From CATOSP01 sp965204715 (GTDB taxonomy: Bacteria > Chloroflexota > Dehalococcoidia > Lucifugimonadales > UBA3495), in the NCBI GenBank assembly GCA_965204715.1, contig OZ242009.1:1922001-1986000 (forward strand): 64,000 nucleotides of DNA, written 5' to 3'. The position numbers and the translations under genes were made by a program. Below are positions 1 through 7,379 of the stretch, piece after piece. Below the pieces are notes generated by a model. It was not told where the DNA came from. It was given only the letters and a program-made list of their open reading frames with translations, and did no database searches. Positions within the stretch are counted from its first letter, which is position 1. Each line of letters starts with the position of its first letter.

Positions 1-2
1 GC

Positions 3-101
3 GCCGAGGCCCAACGGGAGATACGCATCACTCTTTGGCACGAGGTTGGCCACTACCTTGGCATGACCGAGGAAGACCTGCACCGCGCCGGGTATGGGTA
101 G
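3..101 (+). CDS. Zincin-like metallopeptidase, C-terminal end only
   Basis: The window opens inside this gene; only the last 32 codons are present, ending at TAG 99-101. The visible peptide contains HEVGHYLG followed by MTEEDL and RAGYG, which fits the HExGHxxG...E zinc site of the small zincin-like metallopeptidase family (PF06262). The two histidines and the glutamate would bind zinc and activate water. Substrate is unknown for this family. It is followed 36 bases later by pgpA on the same strand, so the two may be cotranscribed. The start and N-terminal part lie outside the window. Confidence 0.75.
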   Translation, partial: AEAQREIRITLWHEVGHYLGMTEEDLHRAGYG

Positions 102-137
102 TACAACCGCCGCTGGGGGTACGAGCGAGCCGCCCCC

Positions 138-689
138 GTGATAGACACCTTGATTGAACGGATCAGGCGTGACCCCCTGCGATCGCTTGCATGGGTCATC
201 GCCACCGGGTTCGGGACGGGCCTGTCGCCCGTTGCGCCAGGGACTGTCGGGAGCCTGGCGGCGGCGGTGTTGTACTACCTTTCTCCCCTTGACGCGGGTT
301 CGCTCACGTATCTGGATGATCCGGCCTTGCTGGTCTTCTGCACGGTTGTTGGCGTCAGCTTTTTCGTGGGGATATGGGCGGCAAACGCGGTGTCGTCACC
401 GGACAGCCCAGACCCCCATCACGTTGTATGGGACGAGTTCGTGGGCATGTGGGTTACATGCCTGTTCTTGCCTAAAGACCTCGCCTGGCTGGCTGTGGCT
501 TTCGTAGTGTTCCGCCTGCTCGACGTGATCAAGCCTTTCCCCATACGCCGATTGGAGCGCCTCCACGGCGGGTTGGGAATTATGGCGGACGACCTGCTGG
601 CGGGGGTCTACGGGGCTGTATTGTGCAACGCGCTCCTCGCGTTCCTTTGGTACACTGCCTTTTACCCCTTCATACTTTTTGAGAGTTGA
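138..689 (+). CDS. pgpA: Phosphatidylglycerophosphatase A
   Basis: Predicted inner-membrane phosphatase that removes the terminal phosphate of phosphatidylglycerol phosphate to give phosphatidylglycerol. The 183-residue length is normal. Family blocks are visible in order: GTGLSPVAPGTVGSL near residue 25, the acidic DPHHVVWDEFVGMW near residue 93, FRLLDVIKPFPIR near 123 and GIMADDLLAG near 148. The last block carries the conserved acidic pair expected for metal-dependent phosphatase activity. Hydrophobic stretches around residues 35-50, 65-85, 105-120 and 150-175 fit membrane segments. The start is GTG with no strong Shine-Dalgarno sequence. The insertion sequence begins about 30 bases after its stop codon. 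Confidence 0.9.
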   Translation: MIDTLIERIRRDPLRSLAWVIATGFGTGLSPVAPGTVGSLAAAVLYYLSPLDAGSLTYLDDPALLVFCTVVGVSFFVGIWAANAVSSPDSPDPHHVVWDEFVGMWVTCLFLPKDLAWLAVAFVVFRLLDVIKPFPIRRLERLHGGLGIMADDLLAGVYGAVLCNALLAFLWYTAFYPFILFES

Positions 690-721
690 ATCCGGCAGGA
701 GGAGAATACCTACGGGCGCCA

Positions 722-742
722 GGGTGTCCGTCAGAATTTTGG
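722..742 (+). repeat. Left terminal inverted repeat of the IS
   Basis: Starts GGGTGTCCGTCAGAATTTTG and is matched base for base by the reverse complement of 2372-2392. The match decays inside position 743. Confidence 0.85.
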
Positions 743-795
743 ATAGGGAGAGGATGGAGGGGTAAAATGGCGGCAAAGGACTGGAGAGAGGATGG

Positions 796-1167
796 GTGTG
801 TCTTATGGAAATGAAGGATTGGGGATTGACTTGGCGGGAGTTGAGCGAAGAAGCAATCACCGGGATGAAAGAGTGGCGGTTGCAGAATCCTAAAGCCACT
901 TTTAGTGAGATTGAAAAGGAACTGGACCTGCGGCTGGCGAAGTTGCGGGGCCGGATGCTCCAGGATACGGCTCTGGCCAGTTCCGCCAGGGACTGGAGCG
1001 GAAGTCAGCCTGGAGAAAGGCCGGTATGCCCTGATTGCGGCCATGAACTGGCCTCTTCGGGCAAGCGGGAGCGGCGGTTGCAGACCCTGGGGGGGCAGGA
1101 GGTCACGCTGGAACGGGAGTACGGGGTCTGCCCCGCTTGCGGCGGGAAACTTTTCCCCCCTGGATGA
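796..1167 (+). CDS. ISKra4 transposase, N-terminal part (ORF A)
   Basis: N-terminal, DNA-binding part of the transposase. It has a helical region rich in charged residues, then two Cys pairs, CPDCG near residue 77 and CPACG near 114, forming a likely zinc ribbon. It ends at TGA 1165-1167, six bases after the run TTTTCCCCCC at 1151-1160. The downstream part of the protein continues in the +1 frame. The GTG at 796 is the longest start; ATG at 805 is as plausible. Either a programmed frameshift joins the two parts or a single-base change in the C run has broken the gene. Confidence 0.75.
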   Translation: MCLMEMKDWGLTWRELSEEAITGMKEWRLQNPKATFSEIEKELDLRLAKLRGRMLQDTALASSARDWSGSQPGERPVCPDCGHELASSGKRERRLQTLGGQEVTLEREYGVCPACGGKLFPPG

Positions 1168-2368
1168 AGAGCTGGAATTGCTGCCGGGCTGTCTGACTCC
1201 GGGGCTGGAAGAGGTTCTGGTGCGGCTGGGGAGTTGGATGCCCTTCGAGAAGGCGCAACGGCTCCTGGTGGACTGGATGAAGCTGAATTCCCTCAGTGAA
1301 GCCACGGTAAGACGGCATACCGAAGCAGCGGGGGCGGCTTATGTGGTCATTCAGGAGGAGGAGGCCGGGGCGTTGGAACAGGGCCGGGAAGTGGACTGGG
1401 AAGTGGCCGGTTCCGGCTCAGCCCGGCTGGTGGTGGAAGTGGACGGGGCGATGGCGCCCTTGGCGGGAGGAGAATGGGCTGAGGTCAAGACGATGGTGAT
1501 TGGGGAGGTGGATGAGACGGGTGCGGAGCCTGGAACCCTGAAGGAGATGTCCTATTTTTCCCGGTTGAGCGATGCGGCGGGCTTCACCCGGCAGGCATTG
1601 GCGGAGACCTGCCGGCGGGGGGTGGGGGAAAAGGGCCAAGTGGCCCTGGTGTCCGATGGGGCCGAATGGATTCAGGGATTCGGGGACTTTCATTGTCCCG
1701 GTGCGGTGCGGATTCTGGACTTTCCCCATGCTGCGGGGTACATGGGGGAGATCGGCCGGGGCCTGTTTGGGGAAGCGTCTTCGATGGCTGATGAATGGCA
1801 ACGGGAACAGACGCAGCGTCTCAAACATGAGGGCGCCGGTCCGGTATTGGAGGACATCAGGGTCTTGGTCCAAGGCCGGGAAACTGACCTGGGCAAACCC
1901 CTGGCCTACCTGGAAAAGCGGGAAGCCCAGATGCGCTATCCGGTCTTGCGGGCCCAGGGCTGGCCCATAGGAAGCGGTGCGGTGGAGAGCGGCAACAAGC
2001 TGGTGGTGGAAGCGAGGTTGAAGGGGGGAGGAATGCACTGGGCGCGGCCCCATGTAAATCCCATGCTGGGCTTGCGCAACATTGTATGCAGCGGCCGCTG
2101 GGCCGGGGAATGGCCGCGTATAGCCCGGCGGCTCAGAAAGCGGGGCTCCCGGAGTTCCGGCACACCCGGAGAGAAAGCAGGCCCCCGGCGGCGGCTGGCG
2201 GCAGCCGGAGAACCGGGGGCCAAACTCAGCCCGGCGGATAGACCGGAGGTCCCGGTGAAAAGCCCCGCCGGGGTTGCACTATCCGGTGGAAGGGAGGGGT
2301 CAAAACTCCCTCACCGGCCTGCGGCCAGTCACCCCTGGCGCCGGGCTCCCGTTGGGCGCCCCAGATAA
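1154..2368 (+). CDS. ISKra4 transposase, catalytic part (ORF B)
   Basis: Catalytic domain of the transposase, in frame +1 relative to ORF A. An open frame exists from 905, but its part before about 1154 is only a shadow of ORF A. DDE-type residues are visible: Asp in VEVDGAMAPL, Asp in VSDGAEWIQ, and Glu in GSGAVESGNKL, followed by VVEARLKGGGMHW, a hallmark block of ISKra4-like transposases. All three catalytic acids are present, so activity would be possible if the frames were joined. The last 80 or so residues are low-complexity and Pro/Arg/Gly-rich, and may be read-through of the element's 3' end rather than a true domain. Confidence 0.8.
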   Translation, partial: SPLDEELELLPGCLTPGLEEVLVRLGSWMPFEKAQRLLVDWMKLNSLSEATVRRHTEAAGAAYVVIQEEEAGALEQGREVDWEVAGSGSARLVVEVDGAMAPLAGGEWAEVKTMVIGEVDETGAEPGTLKEMSYFSRLSDAAGFTRQALAETCRRGVGEKGQVALVSDGAEWIQGFGDFHCPGAVRILDFPHAAGYMGEIGRGLFGEASSMADEWQREQTQRLKHEGAGPVLEDIRVLVQGRETDLGKPLAYLEKREAQMRYPVLRAQGWPIGSGAVESGNKLVVEARLKGGGMHWARPHVNPMLGLRNIVCSGRWAGEWPRIARRLRKRGSRSSGTPGEKAGPRRRLAAAGEPGAKLSPADRPEVPVKSPAGVALSGGREGSKLPHRPAASHPWRRAPVGRPR

Positions 2369-2371
2369 TCC

Positions 2372-2392
2372 CCAAAATTCTGACGGACACCC
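2372..2392 (-). repeat. Right terminal inverted repeat of the IS
   Basis: Reverse complement of the left end over 21 bases; followed directly by the second copy of the GGGCGCC direct repeat at 2394-2400. Confidence 0.85.
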
Positions 2393-2408
2393 CGGGCGCC
2401 ATTCCAGA

Positions 2409-2437
2409 TTGCTCGTAAATTGGGCCTATGGTATACT
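2409..2437 (+). promoter_or_regulatory. Likely sigma-70 promoter of rpsB operon
   Basis: TTGCTC at 2409-2414, a 17-base spacer, and TATACT at 2432-2437. It lies just outside the insertion sequence and about 90 bases before rpsB, giving a long 5' leader. Confidence 0.6.
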
Positions 2438-2525
2438 CGCCGCTAAGTGCATTTTGGGACACTGGCCCAACCTTCTGTCTGGAAGGGCGGGCAACAGTGA
2501 GAGGAAGGATAGAAAGGCGATATAT

Positions 2526-3503
2526 ATGGTACAGGCCGTAGAAACCCCTCCAGCAGCCCCACCGGCAGAACGACCGGCGCCTCCGCCGAGAGAGCCGCTG
2601 ACGATGAAATCCCTGCTGGAGGCCGGTGTCCACTTCGGGCATCAGACCCGGCGGTGGAACCCCCAGATGAAGCGGTACATCTTCACCCAGCGCAACGGCA
2701 TTCACATCATCGACCTCCAGCAGACCTTGGGCCTGATCAATGAGGCTTACCGGGCGATGACGCAGCTTGTGGCCGATGGCGGCAAGGTGCTGTTCGTCGG
2801 GACCAAGCGGCAGGCGCAGGAGGTCATGCAGAGCGAAGCAGAGCGCTGCGGGATGTGGTACGTCAACCAGCGCTGGCTGGGCGGGACGTTGACCAACTTC
2901 CAGACCATCCGCGGCCGCATCAACTACATGCTGGAGTTGCAGCAGAAGCGGGACCAGGGCTACTTCCGGCTATTGCCGAAGAAGGAAGGGGTCAAGCTGC
3001 GGGATACTCTGGCCAGGCTGGAAAAGTACTTCATCGGCATGAGGGACATGTCCGACCTCCCCCAGGCGCTGTTCGTGGTGGACATTGGCAAGGAAGACAT
3101 CTGCATTGCCGAGGCCATCCGGGCCGGGGTGCAGGTATTTGCCATCGTGGACACCGACTGTGACCCGGGCAAGGTGACTCACGCTATCCCCGGCAACGAC
3201 GACGCGGTGCGCTCCATCCGCCTGATAGCGGGCAGGATGGCCAATGCCATCCTGGAAGGACAGGCCCAGCGGGAGGCAATGCTGTTGGCTCAGCAGGAGG
3301 CGGAAGCCGAGGCTGAGCGTGAAGCGCTGGCGCTTGAGGAACAGGACGAGGAAGAACGCGAGTTGACCCTGGACGAACAGATCCAGCGGGACATGGAGTT
3401 CCTGGTCCAGGATGCTCCCATCACGGAGGCGGACTTCCTTGCTGCTGCTCCCGCACCGGCCGAGCAGGAGCCTGCTGCCGACCCACCCATTTCCGGCGGA
3501 TAG
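2526..3503 (+). CDS. rpsB: Small ribosomal subunit protein uS2
   Basis: Ribosomal protein S2 of the 30S subunit. Diagnostic blocks are MKSLLEAGVHFGHQTRRWNP near residue 27, RNGIHIIDLQQTL, VLFVGTKRQAQ, YVNQRWLGGTLTNF, and DLPQALFVVDIGKE. The chosen ATG at 2526 gives a Pro/Ala-rich head of 26 residues before the usual start; ATG 2604 would give a conventional S2 length at the N-terminus. The C-terminus carries an acidic, Glu/Ala/Gln-rich extension of about 75 residues after the conserved core, longer than usual. It heads the rpsB-tsf-pyrH-frr order seen across bacteria. Confidence 0.95.
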   Translation: MVQAVETPPAAPPAERPAPPPREPLTMKSLLEAGVHFGHQTRRWNPQMKRYIFTQRNGIHIIDLQQTLGLINEAYRAMTQLVADGGKVLFVGTKRQAQEVMQSEAERCGMWYVNQRWLGGTLTNFQTIRGRINYMLELQQKRDQGYFRLLPKKEGVKLRDTLARLEKYFIGMRDMSDLPQALFVVDIGKEDICIAEAIRAGVQVFAIVDTDCDPGKVTHAIPGNDDAVRSIRLIAGRMANAILEGQAQREAMLLAQQEAEAEAEREALALEEQDEEERELTLDEQIQRDMEFLVQDAPITEADFLAAAPAPAEQEPAADPPISGG

Positions 3504-3525
3504 GCAGCTTTTCCAAGGTCCGATG

Positions 3526-3571
3526 GTCCGGCGGCTCCCCGATTCTATAGCATCGGGTATGCCTGCCGGAC
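3526..3571 (+). promoter_or_regulatory. Nested hairpin in the rpsB-tsf intergenic region
   Basis: GTCCGGC at 3526-3532 pairs with GCCGGAC at 3565-3571, and inside it CCCGAT at 3538-3543 pairs with ATCGGG at 3552-3557. It is not followed by a T run, so it looks more like a processing, stability or regulatory structure than an intrinsic terminator. Confidence 0.45.
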
Positions 3572-3643
3572 GCAACTATCTTTCCCCTCACCGCGGATTC
3601 ACCAGATTATCACATGAACCAGCGGTCAACAGGAGGAATATCT

Positions 3644-4147
3644 TTGGCCGTCACCGCCCAGCAAATTCGAGATCTCCGGAACCAGACAGGCGCCGGTGTG
3701 ATGGACTGCAAGGAGGCCCTGGAAGCCAGTGGGGGCGACCCGGAAAAGGCCGCTGAGGCCCTCCGGGCCAAAGGACTTGCCCAGGCCGCCAGGCGCGCCG
3801 ACCGGGATACCAATCAGGGGCTGATCGAGTCTTACGTCCACACCGGGGGGCGGGTTGGCGCCCTGGTCGAATTGGGTTGCGAAAGCGACTTCGTGGCGCG
3901 GACCCCCGAGTTCAAAGCACTGGCCCACGACATCGCCATGCAGGTCGCCGCAATGTCCCCAGCCTATCTGGACGAGGACGACATAGAGGAGGGAGACGAC
4001 CGCTCTCCTGCGCAGGTCAGCCTGCTCCGCCAGCCCTTCATCAAGGACAACTCCAGTTCCGTGGGAGAGGTGGTCCAGGAACTGGCCGCCAGGATGGGTG
4101 AGAATGTCAGGGTTCTCCGCTTCTCCAGGCTGGCCCTGGGAGAGTAG
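3644..4147 (+). CDS. tsf: Elongation factor Ts (short form)
   Basis: Guanine nucleotide exchange factor that recycles EF-Tu-GDP. The N-terminal UBA-like region reads IRDLRNQTGAGVMDCKEALE, followed by a single core subdomain with LVELGCESDFVART, containing the TDFV-type contact with EF-Tu (here SDFV). At 167 residues it is a short form like those of Thermus and some Chloroflexota, not the roughly 280-residue enterobacterial form. I chose TTG 3644 because AGGAGG at 3631-3636 lies 7 bases upstream; the in-frame ATG at 3614 has no comparable site. The C-terminal block VGEVVQELAARMGENVRVLRF is canonical. Confidence 0.93.
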   Translation: MAVTAQQIRDLRNQTGAGVMDCKEALEASGGDPEKAAEALRAKGLAQAARRADRDTNQGLIESYVHTGGRVGALVELGCESDFVARTPEFKALAHDIAMQVAAMSPAYLDEDDIEEGDDRSPAQVSLLRQPFIKDNSSSVGEVVQELAARMGENVRVLRFSRLALGE

Positions 4148-4225
4148 CCGCCACCACCTTAAACGCGGGCCCTCCGTCCATTTCAATACGGGGCACGGGG
4201 CCGAAATGGCCATGGAGGATCCACT

Positions 4226-4270
4226 ATGCGGAACGAGACGGGGAGGACCCACGACCCAAGATGTCTATGA
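4226..4270 (+). CDS. Possible 14-codon leader peptide before pyrH
   Basis: ATG 4226 follows GGAGG at 4214-4218 with ideal 7-base spacing. The frame encodes MRNETGRTHDPRCL and ends at TGA 4268-4270, which overlaps the second in-frame Met codon of pyrH (ATG 4267) as ATGA. That geometry is typical of translational coupling. No homology is claimed; the evidence is only the ribosome site and the overlap. Confidence 0.35.
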   Translation: MRNETGRTHDPRCL

Positions 4271-4998
4271 ACGGCCGCAAGCCCCGATACCGGCGGGTTG
4301 TCCTCAAGGTCAGCGGCGAGTCTCTGAAAGGCTCCCAGGAGTATGGTATTGAGCCGTCGGCGGTCAATTATCTCTCCCAGCAGATAATTGAGGCCCACGT
4401 CCTGGGCGTGGAGGTGGCCGTGGTGGTGGGCGGGGGGAACATTATGCGCGGCGCATCCGCCGAATCCCAGGGCATGGACCGGGCCACCGCAGACTATTCC
4501 GGTATGCTGGCGACCGTCATCAATGCCCTGGCCCTCCAGGACAGCCTGGAGCAACGAGGCATCACCACCCGCACTCAGAGCGCACTGCAAATGCAGGCCG
4601 TGGCCGAACCCTACATCCGCAGACGGGCTATCCGGCACCTGGAAAAGGGTAGGGTGGTGCTCTTCGCCGCCGGAACGGGAAACCCCTATGTGACCACCGA
4701 CACTGCTTCAGCCCTGCGCGCCCTGGAGATAAACGCCGAAGTGCTGCTGATGGCCAAGAACAATGTGGACGGCGTCTACGATTCCGACCCCAACGAGAAC
4801 CCGGACGCCCGTCGCTTCGGAAACCTTGACTACATGGACGCTCTGAACCGGCGTCTCGGCGTCATGGACGCCACGGCGGTTTCCCTGTGCATGGACAACG
4901 AGTTGCCCATCATCGTGTTTGATATTTTCCGGCCGGGAAGCATGGGCCGGATACTGTGCGGTGAGTCCGTAGGCACCACAATCACCGGGAGGGATTGA
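4261..4998 (+). CDS. pyrH: UMP kinase
   Basis: Cytosolic kinase making UDP from UMP and ATP, in pyrimidine nucleotide synthesis. Amino-acid-kinase fold motifs: VVLKVSGESLKGSQEYG at the N-terminus, the VVVGGGNIMRG phosphate loop near residue 58, and TGNPYVTTDTASALRALEI near 140, the UMP-binding region specific to PyrH. The length of 245 is normal. Two starts compete: ATG 4261, and ATG 4267, which overlaps the stop of the small upstream frame. A GGAGG at 4242-4246 is 14 bases before 4261, unusually far. frr follows immediately. Confidence 0.95.
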   Translation: MSMNGRKPRYRRVVLKVSGESLKGSQEYGIEPSAVNYLSQQIIEAHVLGVEVAVVVGGGNIMRGASAESQGMDRATADYSGMLATVINALALQDSLEQRGITTRTQSALQMQAVAEPYIRRRAIRHLEKGRVVLFAAGTGNPYVTTDTASALRALEINAEVLLMAKNNVDGVYDSDPNENPDARRFGNLDYMDALNRRLGVMDATAVSLCMDNELPIIVFDIFRPGSMGRILCGESVGTTITGRD

Positions 4999-5000
4999 CC

Positions 5001-5585
5001 GTGGCTACAAAGAAAGATGATATGCAGACCCCCGAAGACGTTCTGGCGGAAACCGAGCGGAAGATGGCCCGGTCCATCGACGCCCTCCGGCGCGACCTGA
5101 ACACTCTGCGCACCGGCAGGGCGACGCCGTCCCTGATTGAGGACGTCTCCATCGACTATTACGGCTCACCCACCCCGCTGAAGCAGATCGCTTCCATATC
5201 CGCCCCCGACGCGCGGGCGATACTGGTCCAGCCGTGGGACAAGCAATCGCTGCGGGACATCGAAAGGGGCCTGCTCAAGTCGGAGATGGGATTCAACCCG
5301 TCCAACGACGGCAACAACATCACCGTCCCCATTCCTCCATTGACCCAGGAGCGGCGGCAGGAACTGGTCCGGTTGCTCAAGCGCAAACTGGAGGACGGAA
5401 AGGTCTCCGTGCGCAACGTGCGCCGCGACGGGCAGGACACCCTGCGCAAGATGGAGCGGGACAAGGTAATTTCCCAGGACCAGAACCGCCGGGCGCAGGA
5501 CCAGTTGCAAAAGGCTACCGACAACCACACCAAGCTCATTGACCAGGTGGGAAGCGAAAAAGAAGCGGAAATCATGCAGGTTTAA
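5001..5585 (+). CDS. frr: Ribosome recycling factor
   Basis: Splits the post-termination ribosome together with EF-G. The family signature is clear: LRRDLNTLRTGRATPSLIED near residue 30, YYGSPTPLKQIASIS, ILVQPWD, SEMGFNPSNDGNNITVPIPP, and the C-terminal helical half with SVRNVRRDG and KVISQD. GTG 5001 is preferred because GGGAGGG at 4987-4993 is 7 bases upstream; the TTG at 4995 overlaps the pyrH stop but lies one base from the same site. It is closely linked to pyrH, as usual. Confidence 0.95.
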   Translation: MATKKDDMQTPEDVLAETERKMARSIDALRRDLNTLRTGRATPSLIEDVSIDYYGSPTPLKQIASISAPDARAILVQPWDKQSLRDIERGLLKSEMGFNPSNDGNNITVPIPPLTQERRQELVRLLKRKLEDGKVSVRNVRRDGQDTLRKMERDKVISQDQNRRAQDQLQKATDNHTKLIDQVGSEKEAEIMQV

Positions 5586-5658
5586 GCCGATGCTACCCCT
5601 GAACCCCCGTGCAGGCACCACGCATCGGCCGGAATCTCCGCTGGGGGTATGTCCCTAG

Positions 5659-6423
5659 ATGAACGGGGCCTCCGGACCCACGGGCGATCAGGAACGGGGT
5701 CAGAAATGCAAGCCGGACATCCCCGGCCACGTGGCCATCATCATGGACGGCAACGGCAGGTGGGCCAGGCAGCGGGGGCTTCCCCGGCTGGAGGGACACC
5801 GGGTGGGCGTGGAGCGCATCCGGAATGTGTTGGAAACTCTTGCCCATCGCAAGGTCCGCTACGTTACCCTATACGCATTCTCTACCGAGAACTGGCACCG
5901 CCCCAGGGCCGAGGTGGAAGGTATCCTGGGAATCCTGCACCACGCCCTGCGGGAACAGACCCATTCCCTGCACGCCAACAACGTGCGTATCGTTCATGTG
6001 GGCAAGCTGGACCGGCTTGACCCGGGCCTGCAGGAAGAGGTTGCCTGGGCGCAACGGCTGACTAAGGACAACACGGGCATCACCCTGAATGTTGCCTTTG
6101 ACTACGGCGGGCGGGAGGAGATACTGGAAGCGGTGCGCCGGATAATCCACGACGGCGTGCCGGAGGAGGCCGTGGACGAGGCATTGTTCCGCAGCTACCT
6201 GTTCACCCGCGACTCTCCCGACCCTGACTTGATAGTCCGCACTGGCGGGGAGTTGCGCATCAGCAACTTCCTGCTGTGGCAGTCGGCATACAGCGAGTAT
6301 TACCACACTCCCACCCTCTGGCCCGACCTGGACTCGGCTGAAGTTGAGCGGGTCCTGGATGAGTTCAGCCGCCGGCAGCGGCGTTTCGGCAGAGTCGCGC
6401 CCGAACCCGGGAACGGGTCCTAG
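5659..6423 (+). CDS. uppS: Isoprenyl transferase (undecaprenyl diphosphate synthase)
   Basis: Cis-prenyltransferase that condenses isopentenyl diphosphate onto farnesyl diphosphate to build the C55 lipid carrier for peptidoglycan. Conserved regions: HVAIIMDGNGRWARQRGLPR with the catalytic Asp near residue 31, GHRVGVE, TLYAFSTENWHRP, LNVAFDYGGREEI, and DPDLIVRTGGELRISNFLLW near 198-218. The length of 254 is typical. There is no obvious strong ribosome site before ATG 5659. cdsA and dxr follow, keeping the lipid-carrier and MEP-pathway genes together. Confidence 0.95.
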   Translation: MNGASGPTGDQERGQKCKPDIPGHVAIIMDGNGRWARQRGLPRLEGHRVGVERIRNVLETLAHRKVRYVTLYAFSTENWHRPRAEVEGILGILHHALREQTHSLHANNVRIVHVGKLDRLDPGLQEEVAWAQRLTKDNTGITLNVAFDYGGREEILEAVRRIIHDGVPEEAVDEALFRSYLFTRDSPDPDLIVRTGGELRISNFLLWQSAYSEYYHTPTLWPDLDSAEVERVLDEFSRRQRRFGRVAPEPGNGS

Positions 6424-6557
6424 CCGCCGCTCCGGGTCCCCGTTTTCACGAGGAGGCATGACGGAATGGGACGACGTTCTCATAGGACTGATCGCCGGAA
6501 ACGCGGGTCCCCAGCGTGGCATGGGGCCGACGCGGTCTTGGAGGATCCACGATTCAG

Positions 6558-7379
6558 GTGCACCCTCGGGTCCTGACTGCCCTGGTCGGTCTTCCGGTTC
6601 TGGCCGCCGCCATCTGGTATGGAAGCCCCTGGCTCACCCTGCTGGTTCTGGCAGCCGCGGCCCTGGGGGTGCGGGAATTCTACCGGTTGACACCGCCCGG
6701 AGCCGGCCCCCTTTCCGCCGGTATTGGCGTCCTGTGGGTCGCCGCCCTGGTGCTCGGCGCGCAGGCCGCCGATGGCACGGCTGGTTTCCTGATCGTCTCC
6801 GCCATTGTCTGGACCGCCGGGGCATTCGTGGCCCTGCTCTGGATGATTGCCCTCTACCCAGGGGGCCGTTACCCGGTTGCAGGCGTGTTGTTGCTGGCAG
6901 GGCCGCTCTACGTAGGGTTCCTGCTGTCCCACGCCCTGCTGCTGCGGGAGGTGGGCGGCGTATGGGATGCGGGGCGTCTGTGGCTCATGCTTGCGGTGCT
7001 GGTCACCTTTGCCACCGACACCGGAGCGTTCCTGGTGGGCCGGACCGTGGGCCGGAGGCGCATGGCCCGAAGGATCAGCCCGGCCAAGACATGGGAGGGG
7101 GCCATTGGAGGGTTCGTTGCGGCGATGGCGGCGTCGGTTGCGCTGGGGCTGCTATTCGGCCTGGACGTCCTCTGGTGGCAGGCGGCAGTAATCGGTGCTA
7201 CAGTTGGCATAGCCGCCCAATGCGGAGACCTGCTCGAATCCGCCCTGAAGCGAATGTCGAATGTGAAGGATGCCGGTAGTATAATCCCCGGGCATGGTGG
7301 GATTCTTGACCGGCTGGACAGCATCGTATTCTCCCTACCCGCAGTATATTACCTGGTCGTTATAGTATTTGGAGCATGA
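6558..7379 (+). CDS. cdsA: Phosphatidate cytidylyltransferase
   Basis: Integral membrane enzyme that makes CDP-diacylglycerol from phosphatidate and CTP. It shows seven or eight hydrophobic segments and the C-terminal CDS signature, with KTWEGAIGG near residue 178 and then ESALKRMSNVKDAGSIIPGHGGILDRLDS near the end. GTG 6558 gives a compact N-terminus; the longer frame begins at 6516. Upstream, GGAGG at 6540-6544 lies 13 bases from the GTG, within a stretch repeated in front of rseP. The gene ends with a 4-base overlap (ATGA) with dxr, implying coupled translation. Confidence 0.9.
   Translation: MHPRVLTALVGLPVLAAAIWYGSPWLTLLVLAAAALGVREFYRLTPPGAGPLSAGIGVLWVAALVLGAQAADGTAGFLIVSAIVWTAGAFVALLWMIALYPGGRYPVAGVLLLAGPLYVGFLLSHALLLREVGGVWDAGRLWLMLAVLVTFATDTGAFLVGRTVGRRRMARRISPAKTWEGAIGGFVAAMAASVALGLLFGLDVLWWQAAVIGATVGIAAQCGDLLESALKRMSNVKDAGSIIPGHGGILDRLDSIVFSLPAVYYLVVIVFGA

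Larger units (their letters stand above)
721..2393 (+). mobile_element. ISKra4-family insertion sequence
   Basis: A complete element of about 1.67 kb. The left end (722 onward) and the reverse complement of the right end (2392 backward) share 21 identical bases beginning GGGTGTCCGTCAG. Outside these ends a direct repeat, GGGCGCC, is present at 714-720 and 2394-2400 (8 bases if the preceding C is counted), as expected for a target-site duplication. The core GGCGCC is itself palindromic, so the exact boundary is ambiguous by one or two bases. The element carries one transposase in two frames. It lies between pgpA and rpsB and ends about 9 bases upstream of the -35 box of the likely rpsB promoter. 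The family call rests on the transposase; end sequences were not compared with a database. Confidence 0.88.

Noticed and set aside
905..1153. Upstream part of the transposase ORF B frame
   Set aside because: Shadow of ORF A, which carries the zinc-ribbon cysteines in this interval.
6344..7279. 311-codon frame over cdsA
   Set aside because: cdsA has all family motifs; this frame is Arg/Gly/Pro-rich. Its early part does hold a ribosome site, so a short leader frame cannot be excluded.
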